DNA of 64,000 nucleotides from Streptomyces ferrugineus (GCF_015160855.1 NZ_CP063373.1:3162001-3226000), one strand, 5' to 3'; shown: positions 34,300 through 45,448, counted from the first letter of the stretch. Numbers and translations: made by a program. Notes: generated by a model not told the origin, from the sequence alone.

Positions 34300-35436
34300 A
34301 TGAGTGTCGGCACGAGCGGCGCACCGGGAGCACGTCAGGTGCCGCGGCCGTCCACGTCCCGGCCCGGTGATCGTGCCGAGCCCGGATTCGATCCCGACGA
34401 CCTGCCCGACGGCCTCGTCGTCGCCGACGAGCAGGGGCACGTCATCTGCTTCAACGCCGCCGCCGAGCGGATCACCGCCGTCCGCGCCACCGACGCCCTC
34501 GGGCAGCGGCTGGAGAAGGCCCTGCCGTTAGAGGACCTGGACGGACGGCGCTGGTGGCAGCTCACCGACCCCTACGGCGGACTGGCCATCAGGCGTCGGC
34601 AGCCCGAGCGCAACCTCCTCCTCCCCGGCGGCCGTGAGGTGCTCGTCTGCGCACGCTACGTCCGCACCGAGCCGACCGGGCCCGTGCACCGCGTCGTCGT
34701 CTCCCTGCGCGACACCGAGGCCCGCCGCCGCACCGAGCGCAGCCACGCCGAGCTGATCGCGACCGTGGCCCACGAGCTGCGCTCCCCGCTCACCTCCGTC
34801 AAGGGCTTCACCGCCACCCTGCTCGCCAAGTGGGAACGCTTCACCGACGACCAGAAGCGGCTGATGCTGGAGACCGTCGACGCCGACGCCGACCGCGTCA
34901 CCCGGCTCATCGCCGAGCTGCTCGACATCTCGCGGATCGACAGCGGGCGGCTGGAGGTGCGGCGCCAGCCCGTCGACATCGGGGCGGCCGTGGGGCGGCA
35001 CATCCAGGCGTACGTCGCCGCCGGACAGCCCGCCGACCGGTTCCTGCTGCGCCTGGAGCAACCCCTGCCCGCCCTGTGGGCCGACCCCGACAAGATCGAC
35101 CAGGTGCTCAGCAACCTCATCGAAAATGCCGTGCGGCACGGCGACGGAACGGTCACCATTGACATCACGGCCACGGCGTCCCCCCGCGAAGGCGAGGACA
35201 CCGGCACGTCGGTCACGGTGAGCGACGAGGGGCCCGGCATCCCGGAGGAGTCCATGAACCGCGTCTTCACCCGCTTCTGGCGGGGCAGCAAGCGCGGCGG
35301 CACGGGCCTCGGGCTCTACATCGTCAAGGGCATCGTCGAGGCCCACGGCGGCACCATCACGGTCGGCCGCGCCCCCGGCGGCGGCGCACAGTTCCGATTT
35401 ACGTTGCCCGTGGCGGCACCGGCCTTCATGGCCTGA
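34300..35436 (+). CDS. PAS-domain sensor histidine kinase; TTA codon
   Basis: A 378-residue soluble kinase without membrane helices. A PAS domain (about 25-140; DLPDGLVVADEQGHVICFNAAAERI) precedes the dimerisation helix with the phospho-His in ATVAHELRSPLTSVKGF and the ATPase domain (N box NLIENAVRHGDG, G1 SDEGPGIPEE, F box FTRFWRG, G2 GGTGLGLYIVKGIVEAHGG). No response regulator gene is adjacent. Codon 77 is TTA (34528-34530, within LPLEDLDG), so translation likely depends on bldA. It lies between the trmH-type gene and pheS, a position I recall as conserved in Streptomyces. The PAS ligand is unknown. Confidence 0.92.
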   Translation: MSVGTSGAPGARQVPRPSTSRPGDRAEPGFDPDDLPDGLVVADEQGHVICFNAAAERITAVRATDALGQRLEKALPLEDLDGRRWWQLTDPYGGLAIRRRQPERNLLLPGGREVLVCARYVRTEPTGPVHRVVVSLRDTEARRRTERSHAELIATVAHELRSPLTSVKGFTATLLAKWERFTDDQKRLMLETVDADADRVTRLIAELLDISRIDSGRLEVRRQPVDIGAAVGRHIQAYVAAGQPADRFLLRLEQPLPALWADPDKIDQVLSNLIENAVRHGDGTVTIDITATASPREGEDTGTSVTVSDEGPGIPEESMNRVFTRFWRGSKRGGTGLGLYIVKGIVEAHGGTITVGRAPGGGAQFRFTLPVAAPAFMA

Positions 35437-36739
<1,303 letters not shown>

Positions 36740-36740
<1 letters not shown>

Positions 36741-39253
36741 TGCGGGTCCCGCTTTCTTGGCTGCGGGAGTACGTCGACCTGCCGGCGACGGAAACCGGCC
36801 GCGACGTCCAGGAGAAGCTGGTCTCGGCCGGTCTTGAGGTCGAGACCGTCGAGCATCTCGGCGCCGACCTCAAGGGCCCGCTCGTGGTCGGCCAGGTGCT
36901 GACGATCGAGGAGCTGACGGAGTTCAAGAAGCCGATCCGCTTCTGCACCGTCGACGTCGGCCGGGCCAACGGCACCGGCGAGCCCCAGGAACTCATCTGC
37001 GGCGCCCGTAACTTCGAGGTCGGCGACAAGGTCGTCGTGGTCCTCCCGGGCGCCGTGCTGCCCGGCGGCTTCGCGATCGCCGCCCGCAAGACCTACGGCC
37101 GTGTCTCGCACGGCATGATCTGCTCCAGCGGCGAGCTGGGCATGGGCGACGACGGCACCCACGGCATCATCGTGCTGCCGCCGGAGACCGAGGTCGGCAA
37201 GGACGCCATCGAGCTGCTCGAACTGGTCGACGACGTCCTGGACATCGCCGTCACCGCCAACCGCGGCGACTGTCTGTCCATCCGCGGCGTCGCCCGCGAG
37301 GCCGCCATCGCCTACGGCCTCCCGCTGCGCGACCCCGCGCTGCTGGACGTTCCCGGCCCGAACGCCTTCGGCTACCCGGTGCAGGTCTCGGACCCGATCG
37401 GCTGCGACCGCTTCACCGCCCGCACGGTGACCGGCCTCAGCCCCGACGCCCGTTCCCCGATCTGGCTGCAGCGCCGGCTGCAGAAGGTCGGCATGCGCCC
37501 GATCTCGCTCGCCGTCGACATCACCAACTACGTGATGATGGAGCTCGGCCAGCCGCTGCACGCCTACGACCGCAACCTGGTCCAGGGCACCATCGGCGTG
37601 CGCCGGGCCGAGGAGGGCGAGAAGCTCGTCACCCTCGACGGCGTCGAGCGCAAGCTGCACGCCGAGGACCTCGTCATCACCGACGAGCGTGGGCCCATCG
37701 GCCTCGCGGGTGTCATGGGCGGCGCCGACACGGAGATCGCCGACCACGACGACCTGGAGAACGCCACGACCGGCGTCGTCATCGAGGCCGCGCACTTCGA
37801 CCAGGTGTCGATCGCGCGTACGGCCCGCCGCCACAAGCTGTCCTCCGAGGCGTCCCGCCGCTTCGAGCGCGGTGTCGACCCGGCGGCGGCCGCCGCGGCG
37901 GCCCAGCGGACGGTGGACCTGCTGGTGCTGCTGGCCGGCGGCACGGCCGAAGGCGGCGTCACCGAGGTCATCACGCCGTCGGCACCGCACAGCGTCACCA
38001 CCCCGGCCGACCACCCGGACAAGGTCGCGGGCGTCCGGTACGGCCGCGAGACCGTCGTACGGCGACTGCAGGAGATCGGCTGCGACGTGTACGGGCAGGA
38101 CGAGCTGATCGTCACCGTGCCGTCCTGGCGGCCCGACCTCCTCGAGCCGAACGACCTGGCCGAAGAGGTCATTCGCCTGGAGGGCTACGAGAACCTGCCC
38201 TCCACGCTGCCCAAGCCGCCGTCCGGCCGCGGTCTGACCCACCGGCAGCGACTGCACCGCCGGGTCGGCCGCGCGCTGGCCGGGGCCGGCTTCGTCGAGG
38301 CGCCGAACTACCCGTTCGTCAGCGAGCAGGTCTTCGACCAGCTCGGCCTGGCCGCCGACGATCCGGCCCGCCGTGTCGTCAAGCTGGTCAACCCGCTCAA
38401 CGACGAGGAGCCCGCGCTGCGTACGTCGCTGCTGCCGGGGCTGCTCGGCGCCCTGCGGCGCAATGACGGGCGGGGTTCGCACGATCTGGCCCTGTTCGAG
38501 ACGGGCCTGGTCTTCCAGCCGCGTGCGGAGCGCAGCGCCGCCGGGCACCTGCCGGTGGACCGCCGCCCGACCGACGAGGAGATCGCCGCGCTCAACGCCG
38601 TGCTGCCGGAGCAGCCGCGGCACGTCGCCGCCGTCCTCGCCGGCGCGCGCGAGCAGGCCGGCTGGTGGGGCAGGGGCCGTGCCGGTGACTGGGCCGACGC
38701 GATCGAGGCGGCGCGGGTCGTGGCCCGTGAGGCCGGGGCCGAGCTGACCGTGCGGAGCGGTCAGTACGGGCCGTGGCACCCGGGCCGGTGCGCCGCGCTG
38801 GCGATCACCGTGGACGGCGCCGAGCAGGTCGTCGGCCATGCCGGTGAGCTGCACCCGCGGGTGCTGAAGGCGCTGGGCCTGCCCGCGCGCACCTGTGCGA
38901 TGGAGCTCAACCTGGACGCCCTGGAGCAGGTCGGCGACGGCACGCCGCAGGCGCCGAGCATCTCCACGTTCCCCGTGGCCACGCAGGATGTCGCCCTCGT
39001 GGTGGACAAGCCGGTGCCGGCCGCGGAGGTCGAGGCCGCGCTGCGTGCGGGCGCGGGTGAACTCCTCGAGGACATCCGGCTGTTCGACGTGTACGTCAAC
39101 GACGAGCAGCTCGGTGACGGGAAGAAGTCGCTGGCGTACGCCCTGCGCTTCCGCGCGGGGGACCGGACGCTGACCGTCGATGAGGCCTCGGCGGCCAGGG
39201 ACGCCGCGATCGCCCTCGCGGGTGAGCGTACGGGCGCGGTGCTGAGGGGCTAG
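36740..39253 (+). CDS. pheT: Phenylalanyl-tRNA synthetase beta subunit
   Basis: An 837-residue beta subunit of usual length. It has the N-terminal tRNA-binding fold ([19 protein letters not shown]), the B3/B4 editing region ([33 protein letters not shown]), B5, the catalytic-like domain ([21 protein letters not shown]) and the C-terminal anticodon-binding FDX-ACB domain ([15 protein letters not shown], then [16 protein letters not shown]). It is translated together with pheS from overlapping codons. Confidence 0.97.
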
Positions 39254-39335
39254 CGGCCTTGTCAGGGCGTTGCGGTCACCTCACTCGATAGGGTGACTTC
39301 TCGGGGTGATCTGGTACTTCCGGACTATCTCTCGA

Positions 39336-39373
39336 CAGAATCGGACCGGCCTTTCGAGGCCGGTCCGATTCTG
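39336..39373 (+). terminator. Perfect 16-bp hairpin after pheT
   Basis: CAGAATCGGACCGGCC and GGCCGGTCCGATTCTG pair perfectly around TTTCGA. It separates pheST from the phosphatase gene, whose start follows only 31 nt later. Confidence 0.8.
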
Positions 39374-39404
39374 CGTTGTCAGGGCCTATTGGGGGGCCAT
39401 CGGC

Positions 39405-40448
39405 ATGTTCCGCATCAAGGCTCGGGTTCCCCGCAAGGTGATCGCGATGGGGCTGCCCACCGCCTGGGGTGCGATGGCGATCACGTACAAGTTGGCCTGT
39501 CCGCTGGCCCAGCAGGACAGCCTCGGCGCCCGGGTCGTCACGAGCGCCGTCTTCTTCGCCGTGGGAACCGGCCTGATCCTGCACGTCCGGCAGGCCCTGG
39601 TGCGGGAGCTCCGACAGGTCCGCGAGGTCGCCGGCGCCGCGCAGAGCGCGCTGCTGCGGCCGCTGCCGCCGCGCATCGACGGGCTGAACGTCGCCGCCGC
39701 CCAGCACTCCGCGGATCGCGGCGCCCGTGTCGGCGGTGACCTGTACGAGGTCGTCGCCACCGAGCACGGCGTACGGGCGGTCATGGGCGACGTACGCGGC
39801 CACGGCATCGCCGCCATCGGCACGGTCGCCGCCGTCCTCGGCAGCTTCCGGGAGGCCGTCCATGACGAACCCGACCTGGGCCGGGTGCTGCGCAGACTGG
39901 ACCGGGCCCTGGACCGGCAGCTGCGCGAGCGGACGTGCGACGACCCGGTCTCCGAGGAGTTCGTCACCGTACTGCTCCTGGAGATCGGCCGGGACGGCGA
40001 GATCACCGCCCTCAACTGCGGTCACCCCTGGCCGTACCTGCTGACCGGCACGACCGTACGACCCCTCGCCCGCACCGACCCCCTCCCACCCCTCGGCCCG
40101 TTCCCCCTCCCGACCGACCTGACCCCGCTGCCCTGCGGCACCCTGCTCCCCGGCGACTCCCTGGTGCTGTACACGGACGGCGTCGAGGACGCGAGGGACG
40201 CGAGGGGCCGGTTCTTCGCCCTGCAGGCGGCGCTCGCCGGAGCCGTACGAAACGAACCGATCACGCCTCAGGCGATCGTTCGCACCCTCTTCGCGGCGCT
40301 CGTTCGCCACACAAGGGGGAAGCAGGCGGACGACATAGCCCTACTGGTCCTACGGAACGATCGAACGAGGCTTCACTGCGATGCCCCAGGGGCGCGGGGA
40401 ACTGCGCGAGCAACCACACACAACCCGCAGCCGACCAACCACCTCTGA
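39405..40448 (+). CDS. Membrane SpoIIE/RsbU-type PP2C phosphatase
   Basis: A 347-residue protein. Two N-terminal helices (MGLPTAWGAMAITYKLACPL; VVTSAVFFAVGTGLIL) and a short linker helix lead to a PP2C-like domain with the metal motifs GGDLYEVVA, MGDVRGHGIAA, LNCGHPWPYLL and VLYTDGVEDARD. Such phosphatases dephosphorylate anti-anti-sigma factors in partner-switching cascades, numerous in Streptomyces. No anti-sigma gene is adjacent. ATG 39405 is preceded by GGGGGG; the frame could extend upstream but crosses the hairpin. Confidence 0.9.
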   Translation: MFRIKARVPRKVIAMGLPTAWGAMAITYKLACPLAQQDSLGARVVTSAVFFAVGTGLILHVRQALVRELRQVREVAGAAQSALLRPLPPRIDGLNVAAAQHSADRGARVGGDLYEVVATEHGVRAVMGDVRGHGIAAIGTVAAVLGSFREAVHDEPDLGRVLRRLDRALDRQLRERTCDDPVSEEFVTVLLLEIGRDGEITALNCGHPWPYLLTGTTVRPLARTDPLPPLGPFPLPTDLTPLPCGTLLPGDSLVLYTDGVEDARDARGRFFALQAALAGAVRNEPITPQAIVRTLFAALVRHTRGKQADDIALLVLRNDRTRLHCDAPGARGTARATTHNPQPTNHL

Positions 40449-40587
40449 CGCAACGGCGATGAGCGCGCCGGGCCGCCGCTGTACGAGGGGGAGCCGGCGG
40501 CCCGGCCGGCCTCTTGCGAGGTATTCCAGTCAAGCGGCCCGAAACTCTCCGCAACAGCGCGCGCACGCTACGGATTCGGGCACTCCG

Positions 40588-40604
40588 TTCACACCCCGTG
40601 TGAA
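40588..40604. promoter_or_regulatory. Palindrome upstream of the NsdA-like gene
   Basis: TTCACAC-CCC-GTGTGAA is a perfect 7-bp inverted repeat. TACTCT (40616-40621), a -10-like hexamer, follows 12 bp later, 29 nt before the start codon. A likely operator. Confidence 0.5.
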
Positions 40605-40650
40605 GCGGTTCGCACTACTCTGACGGCACCGAGCCACCCGGGGGGCATAC

Positions 40651-41991
40651 ATGCAGCCCAACACACTGCTCGACGCGATCCTGGACGAGGCCGGGATCTC
40701 GCACGCGGGGCTGGCGGCCCACGTGAACCAGGCGGGGCGGGCGCGCGGGCTCGCCCTGCGCTACGAACACACCGCCGTCGCACGGTGGTTGAAGGGGCAG
40801 CGGCCACGCGGTCAGGTGCCCGACCTGATCTGCGAGGTGCTGGCGGTCCGGCTGCACCGTACCGTCACGCTCGACGACATCGGTCTCGGCGTACCCGGCG
40901 AACCCTCCTCCACGCACACCACCTCGCTGTCCGGCTTCGTCGAGCGGGCCACCGCCCTGTGGCGCTCCGACGAGCAGCAACGCCCGCACATCCTGGGCGC
41001 ACCCGCGGTCACGGGCACGCCGGCCGTGATGCCGGTGTGGGAGTGGGAGAACCCGCCCGAGGACGTCGATGTCTCGCGCGGCGGCCGGCACCGGGTCACC
41101 CCGGCCGACATCGAGATGCTGCGGGCCGCCCGCACCCACTACGAGCAGATGTACCGCAAGGCGGGCGGCATAGCGACCCGCACCCGGATCGTGGGGTTCC
41201 TGAACGCCGAGGCCGCCCCGCTGCTGCGCGGCAGCTACACCGACGCCACGGGGCGTCAACTGCACCGGGCCACGGGCGGGTTGGTGGCGGTCGCGGGGAT
41301 CTGCGCGTACGACTCCGACGCACACGGGCTCGCCCAGCGGTACTTCCATCAGGCGCTGCGGCTGGCGAAGGCCAGTGGGGATCGAGGGCTGGGCGCGTAT
41401 GTGATCGCCCTGCTCGTCAACCAGGCCCTGTTCATGCGGGAGTTCCGGCAGGCCGTCGCCTTCGCGGAGGCCGCGCTGCGGGCCGCCGGCAAGCACATCA
41501 CCCCGGCGCTCGCCTCCGATCTGTACGCGATGCAGGCGAAGGCGTACGCCCATCTCGGCGACGGCACGAGCGCGCTGTCCTGCATCCGGCGTGCCGAGCA
41601 GGCCGCCGAACGCATCCACCGCGGATACGAACCCGACGAGACCGGCTATGTCCAGCCCGGGCTCGTCAACGTCCAGGTGGCGGAGGCACTGCTGAGTCTC
41701 GGGGAGCTGGCGGCCGCGGGGGAGCACGCCGCGGCCGCCGTCGACAATCCGGCGCACGACCGGGGCCGGGTGCACCGGCTGGGCATGCTCAGCACCATCG
41801 AGCTGCGCCAGGGCAACGCCGACAAGGCGGTGGCCACCGCGGTGCAGATGGCCGAGCAGGCGCGGGGAATGGAGTCCCAGCGCCTGCGCGACAGACTCCG
41901 GGCGGTGCGCGAGCACCTGGTGCGCAGCGGCAGCGCGGGCACCGCCGAGGCCGCCGAACTCATCGACGGGGCGCTGCGCGTACCGCTGTAG
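40651..41991 (+). CDS. NsdA-like regulator with TPR-type helical repeats
   Basis: A 446-residue protein of the Streptomyces family that includes NsdA, a negative regulator of sporulation and antibiotic production. The N-terminus resembles a helix-turn-helix (LDAILDEAGISHAGLAAHVNQ, then HTAVARWLKGQRPRGQVPDLI). A central Trp/Pro-rich linker (VMPVWEWENPPEDVDV) is followed by helical TPR-like repeats (about 230-440; RYFHQALRLAKASGDRGLGAYV, YAMQAKAYAHLGDGTSAL). The family call is from memory of such architectures, not an alignment. Its own operator-like palindrome lies 47 bp upstream. Confidence 0.75.
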   Translation: MQPNTLLDAILDEAGISHAGLAAHVNQAGRARGLALRYEHTAVARWLKGQRPRGQVPDLICEVLAVRLHRTVTLDDIGLGVPGEPSSTHTTSLSGFVERATALWRSDEQQRPHILGAPAVTGTPAVMPVWEWENPPEDVDVSRGGRHRVTPADIEMLRAARTHYEQMYRKAGGIATRTRIVGFLNAEAAPLLRGSYTDATGRQLHRATGGLVAVAGICAYDSDAHGLAQRYFHQALRLAKASGDRGLGAYVIALLVNQALFMREFRQAVAFAEAALRAAGKHITPALASDLYAMQAKAYAHLGDGTSALSCIRRAEQAAERIHRGYEPDETGYVQPGLVNVQVAEALLSLGELAAAGEHAAAAVDNPAHDRGRVHRLGMLSTIELRQGNADKAVATAVQMAEQARGMESQRLRDRLRAVREHLVRSGSAGTAEAAELIDGALRVPL

Positions 41992-42076
41992 ACCGGTGCG
42001 GGCGGGTACTCGAACACCGACACCTCATAGTCACTGCTGCGATATTGCCACTTACTCGACGGAAGGTGGCAGAACC

Positions 42077-42622
42077 GTGCAGTGGACGAAACAGAACGAA
42101 CAAACTGTGTATGAAAACCGCTGGTTCACCGTCAACCTGGCAGACGTGGAGCTGCCCGACGGCCGGCATCTGGACCACTTCCTGATCCGGTTGCGGCCGG
42201 TCGCCGTGGCCACCGTGGTCAACGAGGCCAACGAGGTCCTCCTCCTGTGGCGCCACCGCTTCATCACCGACAGCTGGGGGTGGGAACTCGCGGCTGGCGT
42301 CGTCGAGGACGGCGAGGACATAGCCCGCGCGGCCGCCAGGGAGCTCGAGGAGGAGACCGGCTGGCGGCCGGGACCCCTGCACCACCTCATGAGCGTGGAG
42401 CCCTCCAACGGGCTCACCGACGCCCGGCACCACATCTACTGGTCCGACGAGGGCGAGTTCATCGGTCACCCCGTGGACGACTTCGAGTCGGACCGCCGGG
42501 AGTGGGTCCCGCTCAAGCTCGTCCCCGACATGGTCGCCCGTGGGGAGGTCCCGGCCGCCAACATGGCGGCCGCGTTACTGATGCTGCACCACCTCAGGCT
42601 CGGGCAGGACGTCTTGCCCTGA
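42077..42622 (+). CDS. Nudix hydrolase; TTA codon
   Basis: A 181-residue ADP-ribose-pyrophosphatase-like Nudix protein. The full Nudix box GVVEDGEDIARAAARELEEE plus TGW is present at about residues 75-97, and upstream VLLLWRHRFITDSWGWEL is family-typical. It probably hydrolyses a nucleoside-diphosphate derivative. Codon 167 is TTA (42575-42577, within AAALLMLHH), near the end, so without bldA tRNA synthesis would stall close to completion. The start is GTG 42077. It is convergent with a small gene that also has TTA. Confidence 0.9.
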   Translation: MQWTKQNEQTVYENRWFTVNLADVELPDGRHLDHFLIRLRPVAVATVVNEANEVLLLWRHRFITDSWGWELAAGVVEDGEDIARAAARELEEETGWRPGPLHHLMSVEPSNGLTDARHHIYWSDEGEFIGHPVDDFESDRREWVPLKLVPDMVARGEVPAANMAAALLMLHHLRLGQDVLP

Positions 42623-42637
42623 TGCGTCGTCCCTCGG

Positions 42638-42895
42638 CTAGTGGCCCACCGCCTGCCAGATCGCCACGACGAGGGCACCCACGGCGGTGAGGGCGGCGAC
42701 CGCGGGCAGCGGCCAGCGCGCGTGTTCGAGTGTGTTGATCCGGGTGTTCAGCTCGTCGAGTTCCTTGGCGGTCTCCTCGGTGCGGTGCGTGAGCAGAGCC
42801 AGCCCGCCCTCCACGCGGGCGTAGGCGACGTCGAGGCGGCGTCGTAACTCTGCGAGTTCTCCGTTCACGACGGGATGCTCGGGATCGGCGGTCAC
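42638..42895 (-). CDS. Small coiled-coil, tail-anchored membrane protein; TTA codon
   Basis: An 85-residue protein starting at GTG 42895 with AAGGAG 8 nt upstream; the open frame continues to 43039 but lacks a ribosome site there. Residues about 12-58 form a coiled coil (ELAELRRRLDVAYARVEGGL, then EETAKELDELNTRINTLE), and residues 61-82 form one C-terminal membrane helix (WPLPAVAALTAVGALVVAIWQ). Codon 17 is TTA (42845-42847 on the plus strand as TAA), so it too is probably bldA-dependent. Function unknown; topology suggests a tail-anchored structural or adaptor protein. Confidence 0.75.
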   Translation of the reverse strand: MTADPEHPVVNGELAELRRRLDVAYARVEGGLALLTHRTEETAKELDELNTRINTLEHARWPLPAVAALTAVGALVVAIWQAVGH

Positions 42896-43027
42896 TTGTC
42901 CGCTCCTTTCCGTAGTCGTCTCGAATCCCTGGCATGCGCAGGGAAAGTGAACTCGCCTGGTGGACGCATGGGGAGAGTGTGCGAGGGGCATATGCGAGCC
43001 CGGCGTGCACACGGTGTGTGAATGACG

Positions 43028-43058
43028 CGGGCCCGGCACCTTTCCGGTGCCGGGCCCG
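43028..43058 (-). terminator. Terminator of the hydroxyacyl-CoA dehydrogenase gene
   Basis: CGGGCCCGGCACC and GGTGCCGGGCCCG form a perfect 13-bp stem around 5 nt, just downstream (minus strand) of the dehydrogenase stop at 43107. Confidence 0.8.
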
Positions 43059-43106
43059 TGTACTTGGCCGGAATCTGACCGTCTGTAATCAGCCGTACAG
43101 GAGTGA

Positions 43107-43976
43107 TCAGTACGTGTAGAAGCCGGAGCCGGTCTTACGGCCCAGCCGGCCGGCGTCGACCATGCGCTGCAGCAGCGGGGGAGCGGCGTACAGCGGCTCC
43201 TTGAACTCGTCGTACATGCTCTGCGCCACCGAGGCCACGGTGTCCAGGCCGATCAGGTCGGACAGCTTCAGCGGGCCCATCGGGTGGGCGCAGCCGAGCT
43301 CCATGCCGTTGTCGATGTCCTCGCGGCTGGCGATGCCCGACTCGAACATCCGGATCGCGGAGAGGAGGTAGGGGATCAGCAGCGCGTTCACCACGAAGCC
43401 GGACCGGTCCTGGGCGCGGATCGCGTGCTTGCCCAGCAGCTTCTCGGCGAAGCCCTCGGCGCGGGCGATGGTGCCCTCGGAGGTGGTGAGCGCGGGGATC
43501 AGCTCGACCAGCTTCTGCACCGGGGCCGGGTTGAAGAAGTGGATGCCGATGACCTGGTCGGGGCGTGAGGTGGCGACCGCCAGCCGCACCAGCGGGATCG
43601 AGGAGGTGTTGGAGGCCAGGATCGCGTCCGGCCGGGTCACGACGTGGTCGAGGACCTGGAAGATCTCGGTCTTGACCTGCTCGTTCTCGACGACGGCCTC
43701 GATCACCAGATCGCGGTCGGCGAACTCGCCGAGGTCGGTGGTGAAGGACAGCCGCGCCTGCGTCTCGTCCCGCTCCTCCTCGCTGATCTTGCCGCGCTCG
43801 GCGGCCTTGGCCAGGGAGTTGTACAGCCGGGTGCGGCCGATCTCCAGGGCCTCGCCGGTGGTCTCGGCGACCTTCACGTCCAGCCCGGCGCGGGCGCACA
43901 CCTCGGCGATGCCCGCCCCCATCTGGCCGCAGCCCACCACACCGACGCGTGCAATATCTCCGGAGATGCCGGTCAC
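43107..43976 (-). CDS. 3-hydroxybutyryl-CoA dehydrogenase
   Basis: A 289-residue 3-hydroxyacyl-CoA dehydrogenase. The Rossmann motif VGVVGCGQMGAGIAEVCARAG is followed by the substrate-side SNTSSIPLVRLA, IHFFNPAPVQKLVELI (catalytic His) and the C-terminal GMELGCAHPMGPLKLSDLIGLD. It would reduce acetoacetyl-CoA or oxidise 3-hydroxyacyl-CoA in C4 metabolism. Start GTG 43976, with AAGGGGA before it, is preferred over the open frame to 44201. Single-gene unit ending in a strong terminator. Confidence 0.93.
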   Translation of the reverse strand: MTGISGDIARVGVVGCGQMGAGIAEVCARAGLDVKVAETTGEALEIGRTRLYNSLAKAAERGKISEEERDETQARLSFTTDLGEFADRDLVIEAVVENEQVKTEIFQVLDHVVTRPDAILASNTSSIPLVRLAVATSRPDQVIGIHFFNPAPVQKLVELIPALTTSEGTIARAEGFAEKLLGKHAIRAQDRSGFVVNALLIPYLLSAIRMFESGIASREDIDNGMELGCAHPMGPLKLSDLIGLDTVASVAQSMYDEFKEPLYAAPPLLQRMVDAGRLGRKTGSGFYTY

Positions 43977-44173
43977 ATCGTCCCCTTCGCTGATCCACGA
44001 CTGCGGCAGGAACGCCGTGGTCCGGCGCCTGCTCCAAACCTGCACGTTACCTTCGGCGAAGCTTGATCGATCGTTCGGGTACCGCATGAAAGGCTGACGC
44101 CGGGCCGGTCCGGAACGCTCGGATCTGTCCCGGGGTGGGGCCCTTGACCACGGCACACGGAGGTACGAGAAAG

Positions 44174-45436
44174 ATGCTTCACCGGAAGTCACGGCTGTCA
44201 CGGCGGGCGTTCACGGCCACCGCCCTGTCGGCACTCGTGGCGTCAGGCGGCGCGATGGCGGCCGGTTCCGCCAGGGCGAGCGGATCGGACCGCGATCAGC
44301 GGCGGGCGACCCGGGAGATGCGCGGCGTATGGGTGGCGACCGTCGCCAACCGGGACTGGCCGTCCCGGCAGGGTCTGACCGCCGACGAGCAGCGCGCCGA
44401 GCTGATCGCCCACCTCGACAACGCCGCGAAGTGCAATCTGAACACGGTGATCCTCCAGGTGCGGCCCACCGCCGACGCCCTGTGGCCCTCGCCGTACGAG
44501 CCCTGGTCGCAGGTGCTGAGCGGCACCCAGGGCCAGGACCCCGGCTGGGACCCGCTCGGCACGGCCGTCGAGGAGGCACACGCCCGCGGCCTTCAGCTGC
44601 ACGCCTGGTGCAACCCGTACCGCGTCGCCAACCACACCGACCTCGACAAGCTGGCCGAGACCCACCCCGCCCGGGTGCGCCCCGAATGGGTGGTGGCGTA
44701 CGGCGGCAAGCTCTACTACAACCCGGGGCTGCCCGAGGTCCGCGGCTTCGTGCAGCAGGCGATGCTCGACGCGGTGGAGCGGTACCCCGTCGACGCGGTC
44801 CACTTCGACGACTACTTCTACCCGTACCCGGTGGCGGGCCAGAACTTCGACGACGACGCGGCCTACGAGGCCCACGGCACCGACTTCGCGGACCGGGCCG
44901 ACTGGCGGCGGGACAACATCGACCGGCTGATCCAGGAGATGGCGGCCGGCATCAGGCGGATCAGGCCCACCACCCAGTTCGGCATCAGCCCGTTCGGCGT
45001 GTGGCGCAACGCCGCCACCGACCCGCTCGGCTCCGACACCCGGGGCGGCGTCCAGACGTACGACGACCTGTACGCGGACACCCGCAAGTGGGTCCGCGAG
45101 GGCTGGATCGACTACATCTGCCCGCAGCTGTACTGGAACATCGGCTTCGCCGTGGCCGACTACGCCAAGCTGCTGCCGTGGTGGGCGGAGGTGGCGCAGG
45201 GCAGCAGGACGCAGCTCTACCTCGGCGAGGCCCTGTACAAGGCCGGCGACCCGGCGCAGCCCGCCGCCTGGCAGGACCAGGCCGAGCTGTCCCGGCATCT
45301 GGCGCTGGCCAAGGACCAGCCGGGGGCGTGCGGGCACGTCTTCTTCGCCGCGCGGGACATGGCGGAGGACCGGATCGGCGCCATGGCGCGGGTGGTCGCC
45401 GACCACTACGGGCAGCCGGCGATTACCCCGCGCTGA
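44174..45436 (+). CDS. Secreted GHL10-family glycoside hydrolase-like protein (DUF187)
   Basis: A 420-residue exported protein. A twin-arginine type signal (SRLSRRAFTATALSALVAS, then AGSARA) ends near residue 36. The catalytic barrel begins EMRGVWVATVANRDWPS, with QVRPTADALWPSPYEPWS, LHAWCNPYRVA, VDAVHFDDYFYPYPV and WIDYICPQLYWN, all typical of the DUF187/GHL10 family. It probably acts on cell-wall or other glycans outside the cell. ATG 44174 lies about 10 nt after GGAGG. Downstream gap of 12 nt to the convergent DUF1918 gene. Confidence 0.9.
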   Translation: MLHRKSRLSRRAFTATALSALVASGGAMAAGSARASGSDRDQRRATREMRGVWVATVANRDWPSRQGLTADEQRAELIAHLDNAAKCNLNTVILQVRPTADALWPSPYEPWSQVLSGTQGQDPGWDPLGTAVEEAHARGLQLHAWCNPYRVANHTDLDKLAETHPARVRPEWVVAYGGKLYYNPGLPEVRGFVQQAMLDAVERYPVDAVHFDDYFYPYPVAGQNFDDDAAYEAHGTDFADRADWRRDNIDRLIQEMAAGIRRIRPTTQFGISPFGVWRNAATDPLGSDTRGGVQTYDDLYADTRKWVREGWIDYICPQLYWNIGFAVADYAKLLPWWAEVAQGSRTQLYLGEALYKAGDPAQPAAWQDQAELSRHLALAKDQPGACGHVFFAARDMAEDRIGAMARVVADHYGQPAITPR

Positions 45437-45448
45437 TCGGAGTCCGGG

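Noticed and set aside
43060..43106. Possible tRNA near the hydroxyacyl-CoA dehydrogenase terminator
   Set aside because: Too short and no cloverleaf; no tRNA was seen anywhere in the window.
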